From Heyndrickxia vini (GTDB taxonomy: Bacteria; Bacillota; Bacilli; Bacillales; Bacillaceae_C), in NCBI RefSeq assembly GCF_016772275.1, contig NZ_CP065425.1, positions 1,412,001 to 1,476,000 on the forward strand: DNA of 64,000 bases, read 5' to 3'. This document shows, piece after piece, positions 26,996 through 36,329 of this stretch. Under the pieces are notes generated by a model. The model ran no database searches and was not told the origin of the DNA. It worked only from the letters and a program-made list of their open reading frames with translations. The position numbers and the translations under genes are program-made. Position 1 is the stretch's first letter; each line of letters starts with the position of its first letter.

Positions 26996-27976
26996 ATGGC
27001 TAGAAAAGTGTTAGTTCTAGGAGAAGTTCGTGATGGATCACTACGTAATGTTTCTTTTGAAGCGATTGCAGCTGGAAAAACGGTTGCTGAAGGTGGAGAA
27101 GTAGTTGCTGTTTTATTAGGAGATAATGTAAACGCTTTAGGACAAGAACTAATCCAATATGGAGCCGATCGTGTCGTTGTCGTTGAAGATGAAAAATTGG
27201 GTCAATACTCTTCAGACGGTTTTTCCCAAGCATTTATGGCTGTAGTTGATTCTGAAAATCCGGAAGGGATCGTATTTGGCCATACAGCCCTTGGAAAAGA
27301 TTTATCACCAAAAATTGCAAGTAAATTGGAAACAGGATTAATTTCGGATGCTACTGATGTAGAGGTTGCTGGCGGAAATTTAGTCTTTACTCGACCAATT
27401 TATTCCGGTAAGGCGTTCGAAAAGAAAATTGTAACTGACGGAGTGATTTTTGCTACCGTCCGTCCGAACAATATTGCGTCTTTAGAAAAGGATGAATCTA
27501 GAACCGGTGATGTTAGCACTGTGACAGCTGAAATTAAAGATCTTCGAACTATTATTAAAGAAGTCGTTCGTAAAGCGAGTGAAGGCGTTGATTTATCTGA
27601 GGCAAAAGTTGTCATTGCTGGGGGACGTGGAGTTAAAAGTGCGGATGGATTCGAACCGTTAAAAGAATTAGCGAATGTACTTGGTGGAGCTATTGGTGCT
27701 TCGCGCGGCGCTTGTGATGCAGATTATTGCGATTATTCCTTACAAATCGGCCAAACAGGTAAAGTAGTTACTCCAGATCTTTATATTGCATGTGGTATTT
27801 CAGGTGCTATTCAACATTTAGCAGGAATGTCCAACTCAAAAGTGATTGTTGCAATCAATAAAGATCCTGAAGCGAATATCTTTAAAGTAGCAGATTACGG
27901 TATTGTAGGAGATTTATTCGAGGTTGTACCAATGCTAACAGAAGAATTCAAAAAGTTAAAAGTAGCATCTTCATAA
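26996..27976 (+). CDS. etfA: Electron transfer flavoprotein alpha subunit
   Basis: FAD-binding partner of EtfB. Of its 326 residues, the N-terminal half is ETF-like and the C-terminal half carries the FAD site: ASRGACDADYC, QIGQTGKVVTPDLYIACGIS and GAIQHLAGM. Full length for the family. ATG behind CAGGAGGTAA. Closed by a strong terminator. In B. subtilis trxA follows directly, while here two other genes are inserted first. Confidence 0.96.
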   Translation: MARKVLVLGEVRDGSLRNVSFEAIAAGKTVAEGGEVVAVLLGDNVNALGQELIQYGADRVVVVEDEKLGQYSSDGFSQAFMAVVDSENPEGIVFGHTALGKDLSPKIASKLETGLISDATDVEVAGGNLVFTRPIYSGKAFEKKIVTDGVIFATVRPNNIASLEKDESRTGDVSTVTAEIKDLRTIIKEVVRKASEGVDLSEAKVVIAGGRGVKSADGFEPLKELANVLGGAIGASRGACDADYCDYSLQIGQTGKVVTPDLYIACGISGAIQHLAGMSNSKVIVAINKDPEANIFKVADYGIVGDLFEVVPMLTEEFKKLKVASS

Positions 27977-27989
27977 TTAAAGATAACTG

Positions 27990-28025
27990 AGCAGAGAAAG
28001 AATTTTTCTTTCTCTGCTTTTCTAA
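27990..28025 (+). terminator. Terminator after etfA
   Basis: AGCAGAGAAAGAA paired with TTCTTTCTCTGCT, tail TTTCTAATTTTTT. Separates the beta-oxidation block from the inserted CtaG/ATPase pair. Confidence 0.85.
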
Positions 28026-28105
28026 TTTTTTAAGTAATGTAGGACAATGCCTGTTCAATAAAATAAAAGGAGAGTGATTTAAGTAAAGAAGGGAGAACAG
28101 CTAGC

Positions 28106-28903
28106 TTGTCTTATGAAATAATTATTTCCCAACAATTAAACTGGAATATTCCTTTGCTTATCCTTTGTCTATTAACCATTGGACTCTATTGTTTTTTTTC
28201 TCGAAAGATTCAATTCATATTTTTTAGTAGTGGAATACTCCTTTTATATTTGTTACTAGGGTCTCCCATTAGTACATTTAGTCATTTGTCATTCACGACC
28301 CATATGCTTCAAATTAGTTTATTATATTTTATTGTACCCCAACTCCTTTTACTAGGATTAACTACAACTTTTTATCAAAAGATTAGTCAATCATTGCTAA
28401 AGCATATAAAAATCGATTCTTATCTATTTATTATTCTTTTTTCTTTTTCCTTATATATTTACCATCTTCCCGTTGTTTTTACTTTTATTACATCTTTAAA
28501 AATTTATCACGATGTAACCATTTGGATTCTATTTATCCTTGCCATAGGAATGTGGGCTCCCTATATTTCCTCAATAAAACAGCAAAATATTTGTTATCAA
28601 ACTTCCTTTAAGATGATGAATGTATGGCTTATTACACCAGCATGCCTATTGTTAATCTTGCTTCCCGAACAAGAAACTAACCCCTTACTCGATCAAATGA
28701 TTAATTTATGTATACCACCAAGTGTAAATGTTGAATTTTTTAAACCGATTATTGATATTAAACTTGATCAGCAGATGGCAGGAATTCTTATGTTTTTTAT
28801 GCATAAATCTAGTTTTCTGTTTGCTGGAGGGTTGACAAAGTTAGAAATGAATCGGAAAGAAACAATATGTATTATCGATTTCTTTTTTAAACGAGGGTTC
28901 TAG
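28106..28903 (+). CDS. CtaG-like (cytochrome oxidase assembly) membrane protein
   Basis: A 265-residue integral membrane protein with about seven hydrophobic segments. Segment arrangement and motifs (HMLQISLLYFIVPQLLLLGL, IYHLPVVF, HDVTIWILFILAIGMWAP, FMHKSSFLFAGGL) resemble the caa3-type CtaG family, linked to copper delivery to cytochrome c oxidase. Several histidines often seen in CtaG are replaced, so the function may differ. The start is a TTG at 28106 behind AAGGGAG. Paired with the Cu ATPase 56 bases downstream, which supports a copper role. The pair is very AT-rich. Confidence 0.72.
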   Translation: MSYEIIISQQLNWNIPLLILCLLTIGLYCFFSRKIQFIFFSSGILLLYLLLGSPISTFSHLSFTTHMLQISLLYFIVPQLLLLGLTTTFYQKISQSLLKHIKIDSYLFIILFSFSLYIYHLPVVFTFITSLKIYHDVTIWILFILAIGMWAPYISSIKQQNICYQTSFKMMNVWLITPACLLLILLPEQETNPLLDQMINLCIPPSVNVEFFKPIIDIKLDQQMAGILMFFMHKSSFLFAGGLTKLEMNRKETICIIDFFFKRGF

Positions 28904-28959
28904 TCCGAATTTATAAAAATAAACTAGTAATAAATATGGACTAAAGTTGGGTGAATTGA

Positions 28960-31146
28960 ATGGTTGAATCAATGCAAATAGATATTAAGGGGATGCATTG
29001 TAGCGCATGTGCAACAAGAATCGAAAAAGTGGTTACTAAAATGGACGGCGTATTGAAAGTTAATGTTAATTTAGCAACTGAAAAAGGAAGGGTAATGTTT
29101 GATCCTAATCAAACAAGCAAACTTATTATCCTTAATAAAATAAAAAAAGTTGGATTTGAACCGAGTATTTCTAGAAATACAAGCTATTCCACTGAATCAA
29201 AAAGAAAAGAAATGATTCGTTTAACATGGAAATTTAGCATTTCTGCGATTTTTTCGTTACCATTAATTTGGACAATGTTTTCACATATGAATCTATCACT
29301 TATACCCATTCCTGAGATTTTTCTAAATCCATTATTTCAACTAGCACTTGCCACACCTATCCAATTTATTATTGCCTATCCATTTTATGAAGGGGCATGG
29401 AGTGCAATTAAGAATCGACAGGCAAATATGGATGTATTGGTTGTCTTAAGCACCTCTGCCGCTTATTTTTATAGTCACTATTTAACTTTTACTACGACGA
29501 ATAATAATGGACTTCATTATGAAACAAGTGTTTTAATCATTACATTTGTTTTATTAGGAAAATTAATGGAGGCAAAAACAAAAAGAAAGACGATGGATGC
29601 AATAAAAAAGTTGAATCAATTACAAGTAAAGTCAGCGATAAAGTTCGAGAATGGGAAAGAATCAGAAACGTTCATCCATCAAATTGTTCCAGGTGATGTA
29701 CTACTCGTCAAACCGGGTGAAAAGATTCCTATTGATGGACAAGTTATTGAAGGAACATCCACAGTAAATGAAGCAATGTTAACAGGGGAAAGTATTCCCG
29801 TTGAAAAAAGTATCGGTAATAAGGTTTATTCAGGCACCATCAATGAAAACGGATTATTGAAAATTAAAGCAACGAAAAAAGAATCAGAAACATTTCTATC
29901 AAAAATTATAGGAATTGTAGAAGAAGCCCAAATTTCCAAGCCGCCAATTCAGCATATTGCAGATAAATTCACAGGAATTTTTGTTCCTATCGTAATTATT
30001 ATTGCGTTGGCAACCTTCTTATTATGGTACATAAATTTAAATCCTGGCCAGGTGGGTGATGCAATAGAGAAGGCGATTGCAGTATTGATTATTTCTTGTC
30101 CATGTGCATTAGGATTGGCAACTCCAACATCGATTATGGTTGGTAGCGGAAGGGCTGCTCAATTAGGTATCCTTTTTAAAGAAGGGAAAATGATTGAACT
30201 CCTTTCAAAAAACAACATGGTTGTTCTTGATAAGACAGGTACGATTACGAAAGGTGAACCTGCGGTAACAGATATAATGGTACGAAATTTAGAAGAAAAA
30301 TTATTTCTTCAATTAATTGGAGCAATTGAGAAAAACACCAATCACCCAATTGCAAAAGCGATTGTAAAAGAGGTCGAAAAACGGGTGGATGTAATCCCGA
30401 ATATTGGTAGCGCAATAACGATTCCAGGTCATGGAATTAAAGCAACTGTTAATGAAAAACGAATAGTCATTGCGAACCCCTCCTATTTTAAAAAACAAGC
30501 TAATATTTCTTTAAAGGGTATTGAAAAGGAGGTCAAAAGACTAGAAGAAGAAGGGAAAACAGTAGTCCTTGTTTCAGTGGAGGACCAACTCCAAGGAATG
30601 ATTGCAGTTGCGGATGAAATCAAGGAAACTTCTGAAAAGGCAATAGCAAGATTGAAAAAGCTGGGAATTTCCGTTTCTATGTTGTCTGGTGACAATAAGA
30701 ATACTGCACAATTAGTAGCGAATAAAGCAGGCATTGATCATTTTCAAGCTGAAGTTACACCTCAAATGAAAGCGGAGTTAATCAAAAATTATCAGAATAA
30801 AGGACAAGGGGTAATTATGGTAGGTGATGGAATTAATGATGCACCTGCACTTACGGTTGCAAATATAGGGATGGCAATGGGAAATGGTTCAGATATTGCT
30901 GTTGATTCCGGTGATATTACGCTGTTAAACAACGATTTAAATCGAATTGCCGATTCGATTATTATTAGCAAAAAAACAATGTTAAATGTAAAGCAAAATT
31001 TTGTATGGGCGTTTATTTATAATATAATCAGTATCCCACTTGCTATAACGGGTGTATTGCCTCCATGGTTTGCAAGTGCAACGATGGCTTTCAGCTCTGT
31101 TTCCGTTGTTTTAAATTCACTTAGGTTAAGGAATATAAGAATTTAA
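28960..31146 (+). CDS. copA: Cu(I)-transporting P1B-type ATPase
   Basis: Membrane pump moving Cu(I) across the cytoplasmic membrane with ATP. The 728 residues have one N-terminal HMA metal-binding domain (GMHCSACATRIEK, about 11-23), eight predicted helices, the actuator motif LTGESIPVEKS, the helix-6 SCPCALGLATP site, phosphorylation motif DKTGTITKGEP, NTNHPIA and GDGINDAPAL. YN in helix 7 (WAFIYNIISIPLA) and MxxSS in helix 8 (MAFSSVSVV) are signatures of Cu(I) specificity. No CueR or CsoR gene is adjacent. With the CtaG-like gene it may supply copper to oxidase rather than only export it. Confidence 0.92.
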   Translation: MVESMQIDIKGMHCSACATRIEKVVTKMDGVLKVNVNLATEKGRVMFDPNQTSKLIILNKIKKVGFEPSISRNTSYSTESKRKEMIRLTWKFSISAIFSLPLIWTMFSHMNLSLIPIPEIFLNPLFQLALATPIQFIIAYPFYEGAWSAIKNRQANMDVLVVLSTSAAYFYSHYLTFTTTNNNGLHYETSVLIITFVLLGKLMEAKTKRKTMDAIKKLNQLQVKSAIKFENGKESETFIHQIVPGDVLLVKPGEKIPIDGQVIEGTSTVNEAMLTGESIPVEKSIGNKVYSGTINENGLLKIKATKKESETFLSKIIGIVEEAQISKPPIQHIADKFTGIFVPIVIIIALATFLLWYINLNPGQVGDAIEKAIAVLIISCPCALGLATPTSIMVGSGRAAQLGILFKEGKMIELLSKNNMVVLDKTGTITKGEPAVTDIMVRNLEEKLFLQLIGAIEKNTNHPIAKAIVKEVEKRVDVIPNIGSAITIPGHGIKATVNEKRIVIANPSYFKKQANISLKGIEKEVKRLEEEGKTVVLVSVEDQLQGMIAVADEIKETSEKAIARLKKLGISVSMLSGDNKNTAQLVANKAGIDHFQAEVTPQMKAELIKNYQNKGQGVIMVGDGINDAPALTVANIGMAMGNGSDIAVDSGDITLLNNDLNRIADSIIISKKTMLNVKQNFVWAFIYNIISIPLAITGVLPPWFASATMAFSSVSVVLNSLRLRNIRI

Positions 31147-31471
31147 GCCATGTAGGAACATGAATAACAAAGAAAGTTGTGGGAAATTTAAAATAGAAAG
31201 CTATTTCCTCAATGAAATAATCATAAAGCCGATTATTTCCTGTTGCAATATCGTACCGGATGTAAAATCCTAATGTTATTTAACTTCGGGGCATATTTTC
31301 GTAAGAAATTTTTACTATCTTAAATTAAAAGACTAGTTAGATAAATGTTTTCATTCAAAATAACAAAGTTTACGAAAATAACCTAAATCAAATAATTAGC
31401 ATAACAAAAAGAACGATGTTATACTTGCGTTAGAATTTGTAATATTAGTTTTCATAGGAGGTTGTAATTCA
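31147..31471 (+). other. Intergenic region with probable trxA promoter
   Basis: 325 AT-rich bases with no ORF of note and no terminator-like hairpin that I could support after the ATPase. The only usable signal is a probable promoter: TTAGCA (31396-31401), 18 bases, TATACT (31420-31425), 47 bases before trxA. B. subtilis trxA also has a sigma-B promoter, but I see no clear sigma-B site here. Confidence 0.5.
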
Positions 31472-31786
31472 ATGGCAATTACACATGCAACTGATCAAAA
31501 CTTTTCTTCAGAGGTTTCTGAAGGTTTAGTACTAACAGATTTTTGGGCTACATGGTGTGGACCTTGTAAAATGATTGCACCAGTTCTTGAAGAATTAGAT
31601 AGTGAAATGGGAGATAAAGTCAAAATCGTTAAACTTGATGTTGACGAAAACCAAGAAACTGCAAGTAAATATGGTGTAATGAGTATCCCGACACTCATCC
31701 TAATGAAAGACGGCCAAGAAGTGGATAAAGTAATCGGCTACCAACCAAAAGAAGCATTAGTTGAATTAGTGAACAAACATCTTTAA
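31472..31786 (+). CDS. trxA: Thioredoxin
   Basis: General cytoplasmic disulfide reductant. A 104-residue thioredoxin fold with active site WATWCGPCK (about 26-34) and the cis-proline stretch [15 protein letters not shown] behind ATAGGAGG. In this order (etfA ... trxA ... uvrC) it agrees with Bacillus. The single-gene transcript is probably ended by the hairpin at 32140, beyond a repeat. Confidence 0.97.
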   Translation: MAITHATDQNFSSEVSEGLVLTDFWATWCGPCKMIAPVLEELDSEMGDKVKIVKLDVDENQETASKYGVMSIPTLILMKDGQEVDKVIGYQPKEALVELVNKHL

Positions 31787-31792
31787 TAAGTC

Positions 31793-32129
31793 GCTTTGTT
31801 AAAATTCAGTTTTGGTATTGACGACAGGTTGATTGGAGTGGAAGGTACGAGACTCCTGCGGGATCAGCTGGGCAGATGAGACCCCGCAAGAGCGTAGCGA
31901 TGAGGAGTTAGAAAAGTAGAGGCGGCTTGTTTATCGACGTACAAACTGGAGGGCAGCGACTGAGATAAAGGAATCACGATGAACCCAAAGGGTGAATCGA
32001 TGATGACTTATCGTAAGGAGGTGACCGGAAGTTTGCTAGTCGATAGCCGCCGGAACTAGACAGGCTCATCGCCAGCCTCGTGGAAAGCGAGTACCTGTAG
32101 CGGAAATCAACAACCAAGTTTAACAAAGC
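31793..32129 (+). repeat. Repeat family A copy containing a nested family B copy
   Basis: Family A runs from GTTGATTGGAGTGG (31828) to CGGAAATCAAC (32111). Its inner sequence is interrupted after GATGAGGAG (31907) by a 155-bp family-B element in reverse orientation (31908-32062) and resumes at GGCTCATCGCC. The whole is enclosed by a perfect 11-base inverted repeat, GCTTTGTTAAA (31793-31803) / TTTAACAAAGC (32119-32129). This accounts for about half of the 641-base gap between trxA and uvrC. Confidence 0.85.
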
Positions 32130-32139
32130 TAATAAATAT

Positions 32140-32170
32140 AATCCGAGTCTACAATGACTCGGATTTTTTA
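32140..32170 (+). terminator. Terminator between trxA and uvrC
   Basis: AATCCGAGTC ... GACTCGGATT stem with a T6 tail. It lies beyond the nested repeat, so the trxA transcript may include it. Confidence 0.85.
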
Positions 32171-32258
32171 AACAATTTCTCCCCTCCAATTCCACATTCC
32201 AAAAATAACCCATCGATATTGTAATGCTGTGAAAAAGTATAATATTGTTTTTCACTAT

Positions 32259-32387
32259 GTTGATTGGAGCGGAAGGCACGAGACTCCTGCGGGAAAAACG
32301 GTAAACGGGAGACCCCTCGTGCTAAGGTACGAGCGAGGAGGCTCCCGAACCGCCCGCGGAAAGCGAGTGCCTGCAGCGGAAATCAAC
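32259..32387 (+). repeat. Repeat family A, complete copy before uvrC
   Basis: A 129-bp copy from GTTGATTGGAGCGG to CAGCGGAAATCAAC, closest to the copy before pheS (both have ACGGTA.ACGGGAGACCC and GGTACGAGCGAGGAGGCTC). It ends 40 bases before the uvrC start. Confidence 0.85.
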
Positions 32388-32427
32388 ATCCATGTTTAGC
32401 ATTGATTTTGAAAAAGGGGTATAAGGT

Positions 32428-34203
32428 ATGAATGAAAGAATAAAAAATAAATTAGCGATCCTTCCTGATCAGCCGGGTTGTTATTTAATGAAAGACAGAC
32501 AAGGCACAATCATCTATGTTGGAAAAGCGAAAATACTAAAAAACCGTGTTAGATCCTATTTTACTGGCTCACATGATGGGAAGACCCAAAGGCTTGTTAG
32601 TGAAATTGAAGACTTTGAATATATTATTACTTCGTCTAATATTGAGGCACTCATCTTAGAAATCAATCTGATTAAAAAGCATGACCCAAAATATAATGTC
32701 ATGTTAAAGGATGATAAAAGTTATCCCTATATTAAGCTTACACATGAACGACATCCAAAATTGATAACAACAAGAAAAGTAAAACGCGATAAAGGCAAAT
32801 ACTTCGGACCTTATCCGAATGTTCAAGCAGCAAATGAAACAAAAAAATTATTAGATCGTATTTATCCTCTCAGAAAATGTTCAACACTGCCAGATCGGGT
32901 TTGTCTGTATTACCATTTAGGACAATGTCTTGCACCGTGTGTGAATGAAGTAAAGGAAGAAACATACAAAGAAATAGTGGACGATATTGCTCGATTTTTA
33001 AATGGTGGTTATAAAGAAATTAAACAAAAGCTTACGAAAAAGATGGAAGACGCAGCAGAAAACTTAGAATTTGAACGGGCTAAAGAATATCGAGACCAAA
33101 TCATAAATATTGAAACTACGATGGAAAAACAAAAAATCACCATGAATGATTACACAGATAGGGATGTATTTGGTTATGCAGTTGATAAAGGTTGGATGTG
33201 TGTACAAGTCTTTTTTATCCGCCAAGGAAAGCTAATTGAACGGGATGTTTCGATGTTTCCCTTTTATGATGAACCAGAAGAGGAATTTTTATCCTTCCTT
33301 GGTCAATTTTATTTAATGCCGAATCACTTTAAGCCTAAGGAGGTTTTACTACCAGAAAAAGTAGATTCGGATTTAGCAAATCAATTATTAGTAACAAAAG
33401 TGATTCAACCAAAAAGGGGTCAAAAAAGAGAATTAATTAAGCTTGCCGAGAAAAATGCAGCTGTAGCTTTAAAAGAAAAGTTTGCCTTGATCGAACGTGA
33501 TGAAGAACGGACAATCAAAGCGGTTGAGAATCTTGGAGAAGCAATGGGAATTTATACACCACATCGGATTGAGGCATTTGATAATTCGAATATTCAAGGA
33601 ACAAATCCAGTTTCTGCAATGGTCGTATTTGTTGATGGAAAGCCGGAAAAGAAAGAGTATCGGAAGTATAAAATAAAAACGGTTCAAGGCCCAGATGACT
33701 ATGAATCGATGAGAGAAGTAGTTAGAAGAAGATATGGCAGGGCATTGCGTGAGGAGCTGCCGCTTCCTGATTTAATTATTATTGACGGTGGTAAGGGTCA
33801 AATAGAAGCCGCACGGGATATTCTGGAGAATGAACTTGGGTTAATGATTCCGCTTGCTGGATTGGCAAAGGATGAAAAACATAAAACATCTCAGCTATTG
33901 TCTGGGAATCCATTGGAGATTGTTCCGCTTGCAAGAAACAGTCAGGAATTCTATCTTTTACAAAGAATACAAGATGAAGTGCATCGATTTGCCATTACAT
34001 TCCATCGTCAGCTTAGAGGGAAAAATGCTTTTCAATCGATGTTGGATGACATTGCCGGTATCGGTCCAAAAAGGAAGAAGCAGTTACTTCGGCACTTCGG
34101 TTCGATGAAAAAAATGAAAGAGGCATCAATCGAAGAGTTTATAGAACTTGGCATTCCACAATCAGCAGCGAAAGCATTGAAAGAAAAGCTAGATTCAAAA
34201 TAG
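32428..34203 (+). CDS. uvrC: Excinuclease ABC subunit C
   Basis: Makes both incisions in nucleotide excision repair. The 591 residues contain the GIY-YIG nuclease ([20 protein letters not shown], about 15-35), a UVR domain that contacts UvrB ([12 protein letters not shown]), the RNase H-like C-terminal nuclease ([30 protein letters not shown]) and a C-terminal helix-hairpin-helix ([18 protein letters not shown]). Full length. ATG behind AAAAAGGGG. Confidence 0.96.
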   Translation: MNERIKNKLAILPDQPGCYLMKDRQGTIIYVGKAKILKNRVRSYFTGSHDGKTQRLVSEIEDFEYIITSSNIEALILEINLIKKHDPKYNVMLKDDKSYPYIKLTHERHPKLITTRKVKRDKGKYFGPYPNVQAANETKKLLDRIYPLRKCSTLPDRVCLYYHLGQCLAPCVNEVKEETYKEIVDDIARFLNGGYKEIKQKLTKKMEDAAENLEFERAKEYRDQIINIETTMEKQKITMNDYTDRDVFGYAVDKGWMCVQVFFIRQGKLIERDVSMFPFYDEPEEEFLSFLGQFYLMPNHFKPKEVLLPEKVDSDLANQLLVTKVIQPKRGQKRELIKLAEKNAAVALKEKFALIERDEERTIKAVENLGEAMGIYTPHRIEAFDNSNIQGTNPVSAMVVFVDGKPEKKEYRKYKIKTVQGPDDYESMREVVRRRYGRALREELPLPDLIIIDGGKGQIEAARDILENELGLMIPLAGLAKDEKHKTSQLLSGNPLEIVPLARNSQEFYLLQRIQDEVHRFAITFHRQLRGKNAFQSMLDDIAGIGPKRKKQLLRHFGSMKKMKEASIEEFIELGIPQSAAKALKEKLDSK

Positions 34204-34241
34204 TTTTGTGACAATAATCCGAAAACAGTGGGAATTAAGTA

Positions 34242-34269
34242 TAGTCAGGTAGATTTTATTATGATATAA
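34242..34269 (+). promoter_or_regulatory. Promoter of lysC leader
   Basis: Perfect TATAAT at 34264-34269 with a weak -35 TAGTCA (34242-34247, 16-base spacer), about 40 bases before the lysine riboswitch. Confidence 0.55.
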
Positions 34270-34305
34270 TAACTGAAAATTAAATCTAACTTTTATTTTA
34301 AAATA

Positions 34306-34552
34306 AGGGTAGAGGTGCGAAACTAAAGAGTAGAGGCTTGGAGAAGTATGAGATTCTATGAAGAGCTTTGAAAGGGAGTTTTGCCGAAGTGAAAACAAGG
34401 CTCATTCCTGTTTTTGCTGGTCTATGCATTTAAGAAATGCTGGACTGTCAAGGTGGATGATTCATCTTGGAGAGCTATCTCGCACAAGGCTATTCGTAAT
34501 CTCTATATTACGTCTCCTAAAGCAATGAGGTAGGTATCTCATTGCTTTTTAT
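34306..34552 (+). promoter_or_regulatory. Lysine riboswitch (L box) with terminator
   Basis: The aptamer starts with the characteristic GGGTAGAGGTGCGAA (about 34307) and continues through AGAGTAGAGGC, AAGGGAGTTTTGCCGAAGTG and the CTGGACTGTCAAGG region to about 34490. A terminator stem AAAGCAATGAG / CTCATTGCTTT with a T run ends at 34552. High lysine should stop transcription before lysC. Confidence 0.93.
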
Positions 34553-34607
34553 TATGCAAAAAGCGCGGGTAGCAGTAAAAACATAATTATGAAAGAAGGC
34601 GAAATTA

Positions 34608-35840
34608 GTGGCACGAATAGTACTTAAATTTGGTGGAACGTCAGTTGGGGATACAGATCGAATTAAAAATACAGCAAACCGCATTATAGATGAAAAAAAG
34701 AAAGGAAATCAAGTAGTTGTTGTTGTCTCGGCAATGGGGAAGACAACGGATCAGCTTGTGAACCTCTCTAAAGAAATTTCGGCCTATCCAAGTAAAAGAG
34801 AAATGGATATGTTACTTTCGACAGGTGAACAAATTACTATTTCTCTGTTGTCAATGGCTCTTGCTGAACAGGGACATCCTGCTATATCCTTCACTGGTTG
34901 GCAGGCAAATATCCAAACAGAAAATATACATGGCAATGCTCGAATCATTGATATTAACCCGAAAAAAATTACAAATCATTTGCAAAATGATCAAATAGTT
35001 ATTGTAGCAGGATTTCAAGGTGTCACGAATGATAGCGAAATTACCACATTGGGAAGAGGGGGATCAGACACGACAGCAGTTGCATTAGCTGCTGCTCTCA
35101 AAGCAGATAAATGTGTAATATATACGGATGTGACTGGGGTGTATACTTCTGATCCACGATATATTCCTCATGCTCGAAAATTGGGGGCAATTTCCTATGA
35201 CGAAATGTTAGAACTCGCAAACCTTGGAGCGGGGGTTTTGCATGCTAGAGCCGTAGAATTTGCTAAAAATTATCAAATACCGTTAGAAGTTTGTTCAAGC
35301 TTAGTAAGAGAATCTGGAACAATCATTGAGGAGGAAGTAACAGTGGAAAAAAGTTTAATTGTTCGTGGTGTAGCTTTTGAAGATCAGATTACAAGAATCA
35401 CTATTTTTGGGTTGAAAAATGGATTTAAAAATTTGTCATCAATTTTTACAAAATTAGCTAAACAAAATATTAATGTAGATATTATTATTCAAAATCAAAC
35501 GGAAGGGGAAAATACCTATCTTTCGTTTTCAATAAAAAACGATGATTTACGAGATACGATTGAGATATTGGAGCAAAATCAAGAATCTTTAGGTTTTGAT
35601 AATTTTGAATATGAATCCGGTCTTGCAAAGGTATCAATCATTGGTTCAGGGATGATTTCAAATCCAGGAGTGGCAGCTAAAATGTTTGACATTTTATCCA
35701 TGAATAATATTGAAATTAAAATGGTCAGTACGTCGGAAATTAAAGTATCTACGGTAATAGAAGAAAAATATATGATTCAAGCGTCACAAGTTTTACATAC
35801 CGCATTTGAACTTGATAAAGTTGAACTAGATGTAAAATAA
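34608..35840 (+). CDS. lysC: Lysine-sensitive aspartokinase, alpha and beta subunits
   Basis: Phosphorylates aspartate at the head of the lysine, threonine, methionine and diaminopimelate pathway. The 410 residues have the kinase domain (KFGGTSVG at 7-14, TTLGRGGSDTTAVALAAAL, YTDVTGVYTSDPR) and two ACT regulatory domains (about 255-410). GTG start behind GAAGGCGAA. As in B. subtilis aspartokinase II, an internal start appears to make a second, beta subunit: GAGGAGG (35328-35334) precedes a GTG at codon 246 (35343), giving 165 residues of ACT domains. Controlled by the lysine riboswitch. Confidence 0.95.
   Translation: MARIVLKFGGTSVGDTDRIKNTANRIIDEKKKGNQVVVVVSAMGKTTDQLVNLSKEISAYPSKREMDMLLSTGEQITISLLSMALAEQGHPAISFTGWQANIQTENIHGNARIIDINPKKITNHLQNDQIVIVAGFQGVTNDSEITTLGRGGSDTTAVALAAALKADKCVIYTDVTGVYTSDPRYIPHARKLGAISYDEMLELANLGAGVLHARAVEFAKNYQIPLEVCSSLVRESGTIIEEEVTVEKSLIVRGVAFEDQITRITIFGLKNGFKNLSSIFTKLAKQNINVDIIIQNQTEGENTYLSFSIKNDDLRDTIEILEQNQESLGFDNFEYESGLAKVSIIGSGMISNPGVAAKMFDILSMNNIEIKMVSTSEIKVSTVIEEKYMIQASQVLHTAFELDKVELDVK
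35343..35840 (+). CDS. lysC: Aspartokinase beta subunit (internal start of lysC)
   Basis: In-frame second product of lysC comprising only the two ACT domains, 165 residues beginning MEKSLIVRGVAFEDQ. The evidence is the purine-rich GAGGAGG ribosome binding site eight bases before a GTG, placed at codon 246. The known B. subtilis beta subunit (about 163 residues) begins at an equivalent internal site. Whether it is translated here is inferred. Confidence 0.7.
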   Translation: MEKSLIVRGVAFEDQITRITIFGLKNGFKNLSSIFTKLAKQNINVDIIIQNQTEGENTYLSFSIKNDDLRDTIEILEQNQESLGFDNFEYESGLAKVSIIGSGMISNPGVAAKMFDILSMNNIEIKMVSTSEIKVSTVIEEKYMIQASQVLHTAFELDKVELDVK

Positions 35841-35842
35841 TT

Positions 35843-35880
35843 AGAAAAGCCTAGGAACTCAGGTCCTAGGCTTTTCTTAA
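35843..35880. terminator. Bidirectional terminator between lysC and yslB
   Basis: AAAAGCCTAGGA ... TCCTAGGCTTTT perfect stem with A/T tails both ways, between convergent genes. Confidence 0.9.
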
Positions 35881-36329
35881 ATATCGGTATCTTTTAGATC
35901 CCATTGCACGATAATTTTAATTTTTTTATGGCGTTTTACGATTTCCTCATATGCTTCTGTTCTTACTTTTCTTTGTGATTGGATTTGTTCAGCCAGAAAA
36001 CCTGCCTCAAGTTTAAAACTTGATTCTGTTTTCAATTCAAATTGCCGGCTAATTAATGGACTGGTTAATTCCAATTCCATTCCTTTTTTTTCTTCTTTTA
36101 TTATGCGAAGGTCGCCCCAACCAGCTTCATCAAAAAAAGATATGATTTCATTTAATGACATTAATGGAAATTTTCTAGCTAGAAGCTTTCCTGACCAATA
36201 TAAAATATCTGGAGTTTCTTTCCCTAATATTTCAGGTAATAATATATCACGAATCAATTCATATCCGAATGCTGGAATGGAAAGTTCACTGTTTTCGGTA
36301 TTTACTTCTAATTCTGCAGAAGATTTCAC
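35877..36329 (-). CDS. yslB: YslB-family (DUF2507) protein
   Basis: A 150-residue soluble protein with the YslB/DUF2507 features: N-terminal IPAFGYELIRDILLPEILG, then DILYWSGKLLARKFPL and GWGDLRIIKEEKKG. In Bacillus it lies between lysC and sdhC as here. ATG start behind AAAGAGGGGAA. Function unknown. The family has a V4R-like fold by published annotation; I cannot test this. Confidence 0.88.
   Translation of the reverse strand: MKSSAELEVNTENSELSIPAFGYELIRDILLPEILGKETPDILYWSGKLLARKFPLMSLNEIISFFDEAGWGDLRIIKEEKKGMELELTSPLISRQFELKTESSFKLEAGFLAEQIQSQRKVRTEAYEEIVKRHKKIKIIVQWDLKDTDI

Noticed and set aside
31974-32279. 101-codon minus-strand frame across the nested repeats and the terminator
   Set aside because: It crosses repeat junctions and a terminator stem; the apparent protein is just translated repeat, and similar frames occur in other repeat copies.
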